Positions 26,971 to 34,588 of a stretch of 42,780 nt of DNA are shown piece by piece. The position numbers and the translations under genes are program-made. The notes under the pieces were generated by a model that worked only from the letters and a program-made list of their open reading frames with translations, did not search any database and had not been told where the DNA came from. Origin of the DNA: an uncultured Candidatus Melainabacteria bacterium (GTDB lineage: Bacteria > Cyanobacteriota > Vampirovibrionia > Gastranaerophilales > Gastranaerophilaceae); NCBI GenBank assembly GCA_934718275.1, contig CAKUZD010000010.1:1-42780 (forward strand). Reading direction: 5' to 3'. Every line of letters begins with the position of its first letter. The first letter of the stretch is position 1.

Positions 26971-27357
26971 TTAATTTAATATCATAAATTCGAAATTTAA
27001 ATAAAGTGCAAAAATTATCCATATTAAGTATGGGACTAATAAATATCCGGAAAATTTTGAAATTTTAAAAAATGATTTAATTGTTAGTAATAAGAAAATT
27101 ATTAACAATAAAATTATAATCAGTGCAAGTTGAATGTTGTGAAAATAAAAGAATACCGGACTCCATAAAAAATTAAGTATTAGTTGAATTATAAAAAATA
27201 TGATGGCAGGTCTTTTGCTAATATTGTTATTTGAATATATCATTATCCAAAAAGCCATAAACATAAGAAAATACAGAACTCCCCACATTGGAGCAAAAAT
27301 CCAATTTGGAGGGGTAAAAAAAGGTTTGTTTAAACTGTTATACCAAATTAAATTCAT
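26971..27357 (-). CDS. tspO: TspO/MBR-family protein lacking the first helix
   Basis: 128 residues, four hydrophobic segments. The family signature is strong: WYNSLNKPFFTPPNWIFAPMW, then LYFLMFMAFW, NFLWSPVFF and PYLIWIIFALYLNFEFM. TspO binds porphyrins and heme-like ligands and acts in tetrapyrrole or stress responses. Typical members have five helices and ~155 residues. Here the ORF begins directly at the first loop, so helix 1 is absent. The 14 codons upstream to an in-frame stop encode no hydrophobic helix. TATAAT (27372-27367) lies 9 nt before the ATG. It abuts the AsmA-like gene end to end. Confidence 0.85.
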   Translation of the reverse strand: MNLIWYNSLNKPFFTPPNWIFAPMWGVLYFLMFMAFWIMIYSNNNISKRPAIIFFIIQLILNFLWSPVFFYFHNIQLALIIILLLIIFLLLTIKSFFKISKFSGYLLVPYLIWIIFALYLNFEFMILN

Positions 27358-27399
27358 AGTATTCCAATTATAAAAAGGATTTATATAGCTTTCATTGGA

Positions 27400-28023
27400 C
27401 TATAGATTAAGTTCATTTAACTTATAGTATAAACTTTCAGCAATTTTTTTGTGACTTTGAGGTAAGTAATGTAAGCCATCTAATGCAGAAACTTCTGTAA
27501 TATCATTTAAATCTATAAAATTACATTTGTATTTATCTGCAAGAGATTTGTATATTTGAGGTAATTTAAATGACTTTTCAACTGAAATACTATCGAATTG
27601 GTAACAAAATATACCATTCTTAATTCCTTCTGAATTCAATTTAGAAGGACAAACCAATATTATTTCAGAATTAGGGGAAAATTCTTTGGTTATTTTAATT
27701 AGTTTTTCCAGTCCTTTTTTAAATTCTTCTGATGTTGGAGCAAAAAATATTTGTAAATCATTTATGCCAATTGCGAGAATAATTATATCAAATTTTTCAT
27801 GTTTTAAGTATTCAGGTAAAATTTTATATCCCGTTTGCTCTACGCCGGCAGGATTATCCATAAATGCAGTTCTGTTGTTGCAGCCGGCTTCTGTTATTTT
27901 AAATTTATCTTTGCATAAAGTTTGTAAAGTTCCTGTCCAACGAGTGTTTTTATCATATCGTTTCCCGCTTTGAGGGTTAAATCCGAATGTATTGCTATCT
28001 CCGAAACACAAAATCTTTTTCAT
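27400..28023 (-). CDS. GDSL-family (SGNH) hydrolase
   Basis: 207 residues. SGNH esterase/arylesterase-like enzyme: block I CFGDSNTFG (Ser10), block III GINDL with Gly/Asn of the oxyanion hole, and block V DGLHYLP with the catalytic Asp and His. There is no signal peptide, so a cytoplasmic esterase or deacetylase. The substrate cannot be read. The ATG at 28023 is chosen over a TTG two codons upstream because the -10 box lies exactly 7 nt before it. Confidence 0.88.
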   Translation of the reverse strand: MKKILCFGDSNTFGFNPQSGKRYDKNTRWTGTLQTLCKDKFKITEAGCNNRTAFMDNPAGVEQTGYKILPEYLKHEKFDIIILAIGINDLQIFFAPTSEEFKKGLEKLIKITKEFSPNSEIILVCPSKLNSEGIKNGIFCYQFDSISVEKSFKLPQIYKSLADKYKCNFIDLNDITEVSALDGLHYLPQSHKKIAESLYYKLNELNL

Positions 28024-28030
28024 AGGCAAT

Positions 28031-28039
28031 ATAATATCA
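28031..28039 (-). promoter_or_regulatory. Extended -10 of the GDSL hydrolase gene
   Basis: Minus strand TGA-TATTAT, 7 nt before the ATG at 28023. No ribosome binding site, so a leaderless transcript is predicted. Confidence 0.6.
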
Positions 28040-28138
28040 TGTTTATGGAATAATTAAAAGATATTAGGATAAAATCAGAAAATTATATTTTGGATGTTGG
28101 TTTTATTAAAAATTATTAACATTTAATAAATAAGGGGC

Positions 28139-28169
28139 TTGACTGAGAGTATACTCTCAACTGTAAAAT
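28139..28169 (+). promoter_or_regulatory. MerR-type promoter/operator with 19-bp spacer
   Basis: TTGACT (28139-28144) and TAAAAT (28164-28169) are separated by 19 bp, the over-long spacing characteristic of MerR-activated promoters. A perfect 16-bp palindrome, TGAGAGTATACTCTCA (28144-28159), fills the spacer. The sequence resembles the operators of the AdhR/NmlR subgroup, whose spacers carry GAGT-ACTC half sites after CTTGAC. The MerR gene at 31614-32027 is the probable regulator. Confidence 0.8.
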
Positions 28170-28192
28170 AATATTTATATAAGGAGGTTGTT

Positions 28193-28735
28193 ATGAGTAA
28201 AAAAGTTTTAATTTTATCAGCTAGTCCGAGAAAAGGCGGTAATTCCGATACTTTATGTGATGAATTTATGAAGGGTGCTAAAGAAGCAGGTCATGATGTT
28301 GAAAAAATTTTTTTGAGAGATAAAAGTATTAATTATTGTACAGGTTGTGGATTATGCAACGATAACGGATATACAGCCTGTTCTCAAGATGATGATGCTT
28401 CTGAAGTTATAGAAAAAATGGTTCAAGCAGATGTTATAGTAATGGCAACACCTGTTTATTTTTATACAATGAATGCTCAAATTAAAACTCTTATTGATAG
28501 ATGTTGTTCAAGATATACAAGCATGATTGGAAAAGATTTTTATTTTATAGCAACTGCTGCAGATATGAGAGAACAAGCTTTGGAAAGAACTTTTGATGGT
28601 TTAAGAGGATTTACGGCTTGTTTAGAAGATGCCAGAGAAAAAGGCTTAATTTATGCAGCCGGAGTATGGCAAAGAGATGAAGTTAAGCGTACAAGATATA
28701 TGAATGAAGCCTATGTAATGGGCAAAAATGTATAA
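28193..28735 (+). CDS. Flavodoxin-family NAD(P)H-dependent oxidoreductase
   Basis: 180 residues. Phosphate-binding loop SASPRKGGNSDTL (~8-20), a cysteine cluster CTGCGLCNDNGYTAC (~44-58), and ATPVYFYTMNAQIKTLIDRC (in part), all typical of the NADPH-dependent FMN reductase superfamily. It probably reduces quinones, nitro compounds or other electrophiles. AAGGAGG lies 5 nt before the ATG, the strongest ribosome binding site in the window. First gene of a two-gene operon with the DXS-like enzyme, behind a MerR-type promoter, which suggests induction by reactive aldehydes or thiol stress. Confidence 0.88.
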   Translation: MSKKVLILSASPRKGGNSDTLCDEFMKGAKEAGHDVEKIFLRDKSINYCTGCGLCNDNGYTACSQDDDASEVIEKMVQADVIVMATPVYFYTMNAQIKTLIDRCCSRYTSMIGKDFYFIATAADMREQALERTFDGLRGFTACLEDAREKGLIYAAGVWQRDEVKRTRYMNEAYVMGKNV

Positions 28736-28750
28736 TAAGGAGATTATAGA

Positions 28751-30508
28751 ATGATTTTAGACAAAATTAATACCCCTGATGATTTGAAAAAATTGTCTGT
28801 TCAGGAAATGAATTTTCTTGCTGATGAAATGAGAGATTTAATTATAAAAAAAGTAAATACTACAGGTGGTCACATGGGCCCTAATTTAGGTATTATCGAA
28901 ACAACAATAGCTATGCATTATGTTTTCAATTCTCCTGTAGATAAATTTGTGTTTGATGTTTCTCACCAATGCTATCCGCATAAAATTTTAACAGGAAGAA
29001 AAGAAGGTTTTACAAATCCTGACTTATATTACAAATATACAGGTTATACTGCACCGGAAGAAAGTGAACATGATTTGTTCAAAGTCGGTCACACATCAAC
29101 TGCAGCAAGTTTAGCTGTCGGTGTGGCAAAAGCCAGAGATTTGAAAGGTGAAGGCGGAAATGTTGTGGCAATTGTTGGGGATGGTTCTTTGAGCGGCGGT
29201 GAAGCTCTTGAAGGGTTTGATAATGCTGCGGTTCTTGGTAGTAATATTATTCTTGTATTGAATGATAATGATATGTCTATTGCCGAAAATCATGGCGGAA
29301 TTTATTCCAACTTAAAACTTCTTCGAGAAACTAAAGGAGAAGCAGGGTGTAACTTATTTAAAGCTATGGGACTTGATTATATTTATGTTGATGAAGGTAA
29401 TAATATTGAAAAACTTATTGAAGCTTTCGAAAAAGTAAAAAATATAAATCATCCGGTAGTAATGCATATTAAAACTGTTAAGGGACACGGTCTGGCTGTT
29501 GCAGAAGAAAATAAAGAAGTTTTCCATTGGGTTATTCCGGGGATTTTAGATGAAAAGACAGAACAAACAGGAGATGCGGCAGCAATAGAAGATTATAATT
29601 CAATTACAAAAGATTTTATTTTGAGAAAAGCAAAAGAAGATAAAACAGTGATTGCTATTAATGCAGCAACTCCCGGAGTATTTGGTTTTAATTCAGAATT
29701 TCGTAAAGAATTAGGAAAACAATACACAGATGTTGGTATAGCAGAAGAACATGCCGTTGCGTATTCATCAGCTCTTGCTAAAATGGGTGCAAAACCAATT
29801 TTGACAATAATGACTTCATTTGTTCAAAGAACTTATGACCAATTATCACAAGATTTATGTTTGAATAATTCTCCATTAACAATTCTTGTTTATTGGGGTG
29901 GAATTTCAAATGCGGATGCGACTCATTTAGGTTCATTTGATATTTCAATGATGTCGAATATTCCAAATTTGGTATATCTTTCTCCAACAAATAAAGAAGA
30001 ATATCTTGCGATGCTTGAATATTCTCTAAATCAGACAGAACATCCTGTTGCAATCAGAGTTCCTATGACTCCGCTCGTATCAGTTGGGAAAAAAGATGAT
30101 ACTGATTATTCAAAATTAAATAAGTTTAAGCTTGTTAAAAAAGGAGAAAAAGTTGCAATTTTGGGCTTAGGAAATTTCTTTGGTTTAGGACAAGAAGTAA
30201 AAAAAGCATTAAAAGAAAAATTGAATATTGATGCAACATTAGTAAATCCTGTATTTGCTACAGGGGTAGATAAAGAGCTCCTGAATGAATTGAAAAGTAA
30301 TCATAAAGTTGTTATAACTCTAGAGGATGGTATTTTAGATGGTGGTTTTGGTGAAAAAATTGCCAGATATTATGGAAATTCCGATATGAAAGTATTAAAT
30401 TTTGGTGGGAAAAAAGAATTTACTGACAGAACTCCTGTAGAAGAATTATATGAACGTTATCATTTAACTCCGGATTTAATTCTGAAAGATATTGAAAAAT
30501 TATTGTAA
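28751..30508 (+). CDS. 1-deoxy-D-xylulose-5-phosphate synthase-like ThDP enzyme
   Basis: 585 residues; E. coli-type DXS is ~620. The thiamine diphosphate site is intact: GDGSLSGGEALEG with a later LNDNDMSIAENHGG, and the catalytic Glu in GIAEEHAV. The N-terminal GGHMGPNLG and DVSHQCYPHKILTGRK regions match the DXS family, but DVSHQ replaces the usual DVGHQ. That, with the shorter length, is what I recall for the variant 'DXS' proteins of lactobacilli and streptococci. It may therefore make deoxyxylulose phosphate for the MEP pathway, or act on another aldehyde acceptor. Starts 15 nt after the flavodoxin gene with AAGGAG. Ends at a strong terminator. Confidence 0.8.
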   Translation: MILDKINTPDDLKKLSVQEMNFLADEMRDLIIKKVNTTGGHMGPNLGIIETTIAMHYVFNSPVDKFVFDVSHQCYPHKILTGRKEGFTNPDLYYKYTGYTAPEESEHDLFKVGHTSTAASLAVGVAKARDLKGEGGNVVAIVGDGSLSGGEALEGFDNAAVLGSNIILVLNDNDMSIAENHGGIYSNLKLLRETKGEAGCNLFKAMGLDYIYVDEGNNIEKLIEAFEKVKNINHPVVMHIKTVKGHGLAVAEENKEVFHWVIPGILDEKTEQTGDAAAIEDYNSITKDFILRKAKEDKTVIAINAATPGVFGFNSEFRKELGKQYTDVGIAEEHAVAYSSALAKMGAKPILTIMTSFVQRTYDQLSQDLCLNNSPLTILVYWGGISNADATHLGSFDISMMSNIPNLVYLSPTNKEEYLAMLEYSLNQTEHPVAIRVPMTPLVSVGKKDDTDYSKLNKFKLVKKGEKVAILGLGNFFGLGQEVKKALKEKLNIDATLVNPVFATGVDKELLNELKSNHKVVITLEDGILDGGFGEKIARYYGNSDMKVLNFGGKKEFTDRTPVEELYERYHLTPDLILKDIEKLL

Positions 30509-30512
30509 CCTT

Positions 30513-30540
30513 AAGGCGAAGCTTAAGCTTCGCCTTTTTT
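30513..30540 (+). terminator. Rho-independent terminator of the flavodoxin/DXS-like operon
   Basis: Perfect 10-bp stem AAGGCGAAGC / GCTTCGCCTT with a TTAA loop, followed by T6, starting 4 nt after the stop codon. Confidence 0.92.
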
Positions 30541-30562
30541 AATACTTTAAAATAGTAAAATA

Positions 30563-31555
30563 TTATTTTTTTCTAAATCCTTTGTTTGTCGAAATTGTTC
30601 TGCCTATGGATTTTATTTTTCCGCTTATACAATTAAAACATTGTGATGGATTTTCATTGATACATATTTTGTTTGGATAAATTTCATATTTTGCTCGATA
30701 TTCTGTTGTTGTTACATTTGGCATTACAACATTTGCACCACTTTGTAAAGCAATAATTCTTCCATTTGGATTTAATGTTTCCATAGCGGTTGTTGCAGGA
30801 ATATTTATGTTTTTGAGAAGAATTCTTGTTAATGCCATAACTTTTAATGCAAGAGTAAAATCACCATTAGCACAATTTTTTAAAGGAGTATGTTGATGGG
30901 CGATAAACGGTCCTATGCCAACCATGTCAGCGTTGATTTCTTTAAAAAATAAGATGTCGTTGGCAAGAGAGTCTATTGTTTGTTCCGGTAGCCCTACAAG
31001 ACATCCTGTACCTACTTCGTATCCAAGTTTTCCTAAATCTTTTAAACATCTTACACGATTTTCAAAACTCATGTTAGGGTGCATTTTTTTGTATAATTCT
31101 TTGTCAGTTGTTTCTATTCTAATAAGGTATCTGTCGGCTCCGCATTCTTTGAAAGCTTTGTAATCCTCAAAACTTCTTTCACCTACACTTAAGGTTAACG
31201 CTACATCGAATTCTTTTATGCCTTTAATGATTTTGCAAAGTATATCTCGGGAATAATATTCATCTTCTCCTGATTGTAAAACAATTGTTTTGTATCCCAT
31301 ATCAACTGCTTTTTTAGCATAAAAAATTATGTCATCAGGTGTAATTCTATATCTGGTGAGATTTTTATTTTCACATCGTAATCCACAGTATTTGCAGGTT
31401 CTTTTGCAGATGTTTGAAAATTCAATAAGCCCTCGTAAATGAACTTCGTCCCCTACATTTTCTTTGCGGACTTTATCTGCTAGAGAAAATAACCATTTAT
31501 TTTGGCTGTTGTCTTGCAAAATATCTATAATTTCGTTTTTTGAAAAGTTTTCCAT
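30563..31555 (-). CDS. hydE: HydE-type radical SAM protein
   Basis: 330 residues. Radical SAM TIM barrel with C-x3-C-x2-C (Cys50, Cys54, Cys57 in NICKRTCKYCGLR) directly after HLRGLIEFSN, the pattern of HydE. HydE builds part of the H-cluster ligand of [FeFe]-hydrogenases. Later motifs VLQSGEDEYY, GCLVGLPEQT and GPFIAHQHTP also fit the BioB/HydE/PylB group. The C-terminus keeps CFNCISG. No HydF, HydG or hydrogenase gene is in the window, so the partners must be elsewhere. A related BioB-like function is the alternative. The extended -10 box before the ATG indicates its own promoter despite the MerR gene 58 nt upstream. Confidence 0.8.
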   Translation of the reverse strand: MENFSKNEIIDILQDNSQNKWLFSLADKVRKENVGDEVHLRGLIEFSNICKRTCKYCGLRCENKNLTRYRITPDDIIFYAKKAVDMGYKTIVLQSGEDEYYSRDILCKIIKGIKEFDVALTLSVGERSFEDYKAFKECGADRYLIRIETTDKELYKKMHPNMSFENRVRCLKDLGKLGYEVGTGCLVGLPEQTIDSLANDILFFKEINADMVGIGPFIAHQHTPLKNCANGDFTLALKVMALTRILLKNINIPATTAMETLNPNGRIIALQSGANVVMPNVTTTEYRAKYEIYPNKICINENPSQCFNCISGKIKSIGRTISTNKGFRKK

Positions 31556-31562
31556 AATAGAA

Positions 31563-31571
31563 ATTATACCA
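31563..31571 (-). promoter_or_regulatory. Extended -10 of hydE, leaderless layout
   Basis: Minus strand TGG-TATAAT, 7 nt before the ATG at 31555, with no ribosome binding site. Confidence 0.65.
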
Positions 31572-31613
31572 TGACTGTATTAAATTTTTTCAATTACTTT
31601 AGTATAGAATAAA

Positions 31614-32027
31614 TTATACTACAGCATCTTCTAGGGTATTATTCATTGGGTTCCATGTGTCTTTAAGATTATTTTCTATCAGATTTTGATAAAAAGTTTC
31701 TTTAAAATTCAAAAGTTCCATTTGCTTTTGTAGTTCTTCCATTTGTTTTTGAGCTTTCTGCTTTGTTGCTTGAATAATTCCATAGCGTTCTGAAATTGTA
31801 GAATCCCCAACAACACAGAGGTCAATGTAACGTTTAATTGCTTTGTTTTCAGTTCCGACAGCTCGTAAGCATTTAACGATTTTTACCCAATCTAAGTCGT
31901 TATCTGAAAATATTCTTATGTTGTTTTTATCTCTTTTAACAAAGGGAAAAAATCCGCTTTTAGCCCAAAATCTGAGTGTATGTTCTGAAATATTAGTTTT
32001 TTCTGCAACTTCTTTAATTGTGTACAT
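31614..32027 (-). CDS. MerR-family regulator, AdhR/NmlR-like
   Basis: 137 residues. MerR winged helix at 1-70 (MYTIKEVAEKTNISEHTLRF, then IRIFSDNDLDWVKIVKCLRAVG, in part) and a coiled-coil dimerisation helix (~85-120, TKQKAQKQMEELQKQMELLN). There is no C-terminal metal- or drug-binding domain. Cys53 lies where AdhR and NmlR carry the single Cys that senses aldehydes, quinones or thiol stress. The ATG at 32027 lies 6 nt after AAGGAGG; the longer ORF starts at a TTG touching that site and is rejected. It is the likely activator of the 19-bp-spacer promoter at 28139-28169. Confidence 0.88.
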   Translation of the reverse strand: MYTIKEVAEKTNISEHTLRFWAKSGFFPFVKRDKNNIRIFSDNDLDWVKIVKCLRAVGTENKAIKRYIDLCVVGDSTISERYGIIQATKQKAQKQMEELQKQMELLNFKETFYQNLIENNLKDTWNPMNNTLEDAVV

Positions 32028-32147
32028 ATTCAACCTCCTTGGAGAATATTAACATAAAAACAATTGGTAATTACTATTAGTTGTTTTTTATATTTAACTT
32101 CATTTTGTAGTACAATTTGTACATAAAAAGAAAGGAATTATATTAAT

Positions 32148-33302
32148 ATGTTTATACTCGAAGCTCCTTATGTTTCAGAATTAATGTTAAAAACTCTTGA
32201 AAAAAATCAATTTGAAGTTTTGGAAAATGAATTGGTTAAACAATATGTATCAAACTATAATTTAAACTTGGTACAAGAAGGTGATGTTGTAAATAATTTA
32301 GTAAAAGAAAGGGATTTGAAGGTTTATTCAAATTCAGAAAATTCTATTAATTGGGTTTTAAAAAATTTTCCAAAGTCAGATTTAGCCGGATTAATAAATG
32401 TTTGTAAAAATAAATTTGAATTTAGAAAACAGTTAAAAAATATTTACCCGAAATTTTTCTTTAAAGAAATTCAATTGAGTGATATGGAAAATATTGATAT
32501 ATCTGATTTTCCCAGTCAATTTATAATAAAACCTTCAATTGGTTTTTTAAGCATGGGAGTACACAAAGTTGCATCACATGATGAATGGAGTAAAGTTGTA
32601 AAAGAAATCTTGTCAGAAGTTGACTTGTTTGCGAAGAATTTTCCAAAAGAAGTTTTAAGTTCATCAAGTTTTATTGTTGAAGAAATTATTCGTGGTGAAG
32701 AATTTGCTATAGATGCATATTTTGATAAAGAAGGAAGTCCGGTTGTATTAAATATTTTTCAACATCCATTTGTAAATGAGGATGATGTAAGTGATAGGGC
32801 TTATATTTCTTCAGGAAATGTTATTAAAGAAAATCTTAAAATTTTTGAAAAAATGTTGACTAAAATTGGAGAAGTATTATGTATTAAAAATTTTCCGATG
32901 CATATTGAAGTGATAAAAAATACTGATGGGACAATTGTTCCGGTGGAAATTAATCCAATGCGTTTTGCAGGGTGGTGTACTACTGATTTGGCATATTATG
33001 CTTATGGTATTAATATTTACGAGTATTTTAATAATGATTTGAAACCGGATTGGGATAAAATTTTGGCAGATAAAAAAGATAAAATTTATTATTTTGCGAT
33101 GGCAGAAACTCCAAATGATGTAGATAAAAATAAAATTAGTTTTGATTATGAATCATTGGAAAGGAGTTTTTATAAGGTTTTAGATTTTAGGAAGATAGAT
33201 TATAGAGAAAAACCATTGTTTGCAGTTATTTTTGGAGAGGCCAAAAACAAAGATGAAATTACAAATATTTTGGAATTAGATGTTCACGATTTTATAAAAT
33301 AA
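32148..33302 (+). CDS. ATP-grasp domain protein
   Basis: 384 residues. ATP-grasp fold: pre-grasp N-terminus (1-100), FIIKPSIGFLSMGVHKV with the nucleotide Lys (~125-142), FIVEEIIRGEEFAIDAYF (hinge and adenine contacts, ~182-200), and the Mg2+-binding end MHIEVIKNTDGTIVPVEINPMRF. Such enzymes ligate a carboxylate to an amine or thiol with ATP. The substrate cannot be read; amino-acid ligase-like members are the nearest guess. AAAGGAA lies ahead of the ATG. It stands alone between a divergent merR and a bidirectional terminator. Confidence 0.8.
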   Translation: MFILEAPYVSELMLKTLEKNQFEVLENELVKQYVSNYNLNLVQEGDVVNNLVKERDLKVYSNSENSINWVLKNFPKSDLAGLINVCKNKFEFRKQLKNIYPKFFFKEIQLSDMENIDISDFPSQFIIKPSIGFLSMGVHKVASHDEWSKVVKEILSEVDLFAKNFPKEVLSSSSFIVEEIIRGEEFAIDAYFDKEGSPVVLNIFQHPFVNEDDVSDRAYISSGNVIKENLKIFEKMLTKIGEVLCIKNFPMHIEVIKNTDGTIVPVEINPMRFAGWCTTDLAYYAYGINIYEYFNNDLKPDWDKILADKKDKIYYFAMAETPNDVDKNKISFDYESLERSFYKVLDFRKIDYREKPLFAVIFGEAKNKDEITNILELDVHDFIK

Positions 33303-33321
33303 TTTATTTAAATTAATAAGC

Positions 33322-33356
33322 AAAAAAGAACGCTGTTTTAAAAGCGTTCTTTTTTT
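33322..33356. terminator. Bidirectional terminator between ATP-grasp gene and ilvE
   Basis: A 13-bp perfect stem (33322-33334 with 33343-33355) begins with A6 and ends with T6-7, so it serves both convergent genes. Confidence 0.9.
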
Positions 33357-33375
33357 ATATTAAATCTTGTTTTTA

Positions 33376-34401
33376 TTAAACAATAACTTTAACCCATCCT
33401 TCAGGGCCTTTAATTTTCCCAAATTGGATGCCTGTTAATGTGTCATATAATTTTTTAGAAACAGGTCCCATTCCATGTTGAGAGTTTTCAAATACGATTT
33501 CTTTTCCGTGGTCGTTAACCTTTCCAACAGGAGAGATAACTGCAGCAGTTCCGCAAAGACCGCATTCAACAAAATCTCCGATTTCTGATAAGTAAACTTC
33601 TCTTTCTTCGGTCTCATATCCCAAGTCTTTTGCTAATGCCATTAAAGAACGTCTTGTGATAGAAGGTAAAATACTTGGAGATTTTGGAGTAACTACTTTG
33701 TTATCTTTTGTTACAAAGAAGAAGTTAGCACCACCTGTTTCTTCAACTTTTGTACGAGTTTGAGAATCCAAATACATATTTTCATTAAATCCTTCTTCAT
33801 GTGCTTTTACGATAGGATATAAACTCATTGCATAATTCAAGCCTGCTTTTATATGTCCTGTACCGTGTGGAGCAGAACGGTCAAAATCACTTACTTTTAG
33901 CACGATTGAACCGGAATTTCCACTTTTAAAGTAAGGACCTACCGGAGAAACAAAAATTCTGAATTGGTATTCATTCGCAGGTTTAACACCCATTACAGCC
34001 CCGGTTGCAAATAAAACAGGGCGAATATATAAAGCAGCACCTGTTCCGAACGGTGGAACGTATTCAAGATTAGCCTTCACTACTTTTTCTACGGCGTCAA
34101 TAAATCTTTCAATCGGGAAGGGAGGAATTTCTAAACGAGTTGCGGTATCTACCATTCTTTTTGCATTCATATCAGGTCTGAATACAACTACATGCCCATC
34201 TTCGGTTGTGTAGGCTTTCATGCCTTCAAAGCAAGTTTGGCAGTAATGAATTACACCCGCACATTCACTGATTGCAACAGTCGCATCATCAGTGATGCAG
34301 CCTTCATCCCACTTACCATTTTTGTAATTTGAAACATATCTTTTTTCTGTTTGGTAGTAACCAAACCCTAAGTTTGCCCAATCAATATTTTTCTTTTCCA
34401 T
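33376..34401 (-). CDS. ilvE: Branched-chain amino acid aminotransferase
   Basis: 341 residues, PLP-dependent fold type IV, the longer (BCAT2/eukaryote-like) subgroup. The PLP lysine is Lys185 in GHIKAGLNYA. YCQTCFEGMKAY near the N-terminus and the phosphate-binding Glu of VEETGGANFF are present, as is SILPSITRRSL. It transfers amino groups between 2-oxoglutarate/glutamate and Leu, Ile or Val, the last step in their synthesis. Divergent from the pyruvate formate-lyase operon; no other ilv or leu genes nearby. Confidence 0.93.
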   Translation of the reverse strand: MEKKNIDWANLGFGYYQTEKRYVSNYKNGKWDEGCITDDATVAISECAGVIHYCQTCFEGMKAYTTEDGHVVVFRPDMNAKRMVDTATRLEIPPFPIERFIDAVEKVVKANLEYVPPFGTGAALYIRPVLFATGAVMGVKPANEYQFRIFVSPVGPYFKSGNSGSIVLKVSDFDRSAPHGTGHIKAGLNYAMSLYPIVKAHEEGFNENMYLDSQTRTKVEETGGANFFFVTKDNKVVTPKSPSILPSITRRSLMALAKDLGYETEEREVYLSEIGDFVECGLCGTAAVISPVGKVNDHGKEIVFENSQHGMGPVSKKLYDTLTGIQFGKIKGPEGWVKVIV

Positions 34402-34588
34402 GTAAAACCACTCTTTCTTTCTTCTATATGTTAGGAAAATTTCTTTTATATGTCAAATTTTTAATCGGTTTAAGAAAAGATTTTGTTACATGGCTGGATT
34501 TTTTGTTAAACATGTAGTATATTGTTGATAAACTATCCAAATTAGATTTTTTATCAGACAGAAAGTAATATTATAGGAGGGAAATATA

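Noticed and set aside
32060..32084. Imperfect 25-bp palindrome between merR and the ATP-grasp gene
   Set aside because: Symmetry is only partial and it does not resemble the operator at 28144-28159, so autoregulation cannot be argued from it.
34500..34535. Rex- or FNR-like site before pflB (TTGTTAAACATG, TTGATAAACTAT)
   Set aside because: Only half-sites are recognisable; the second halves do not match TTAACAA or ATCAA.
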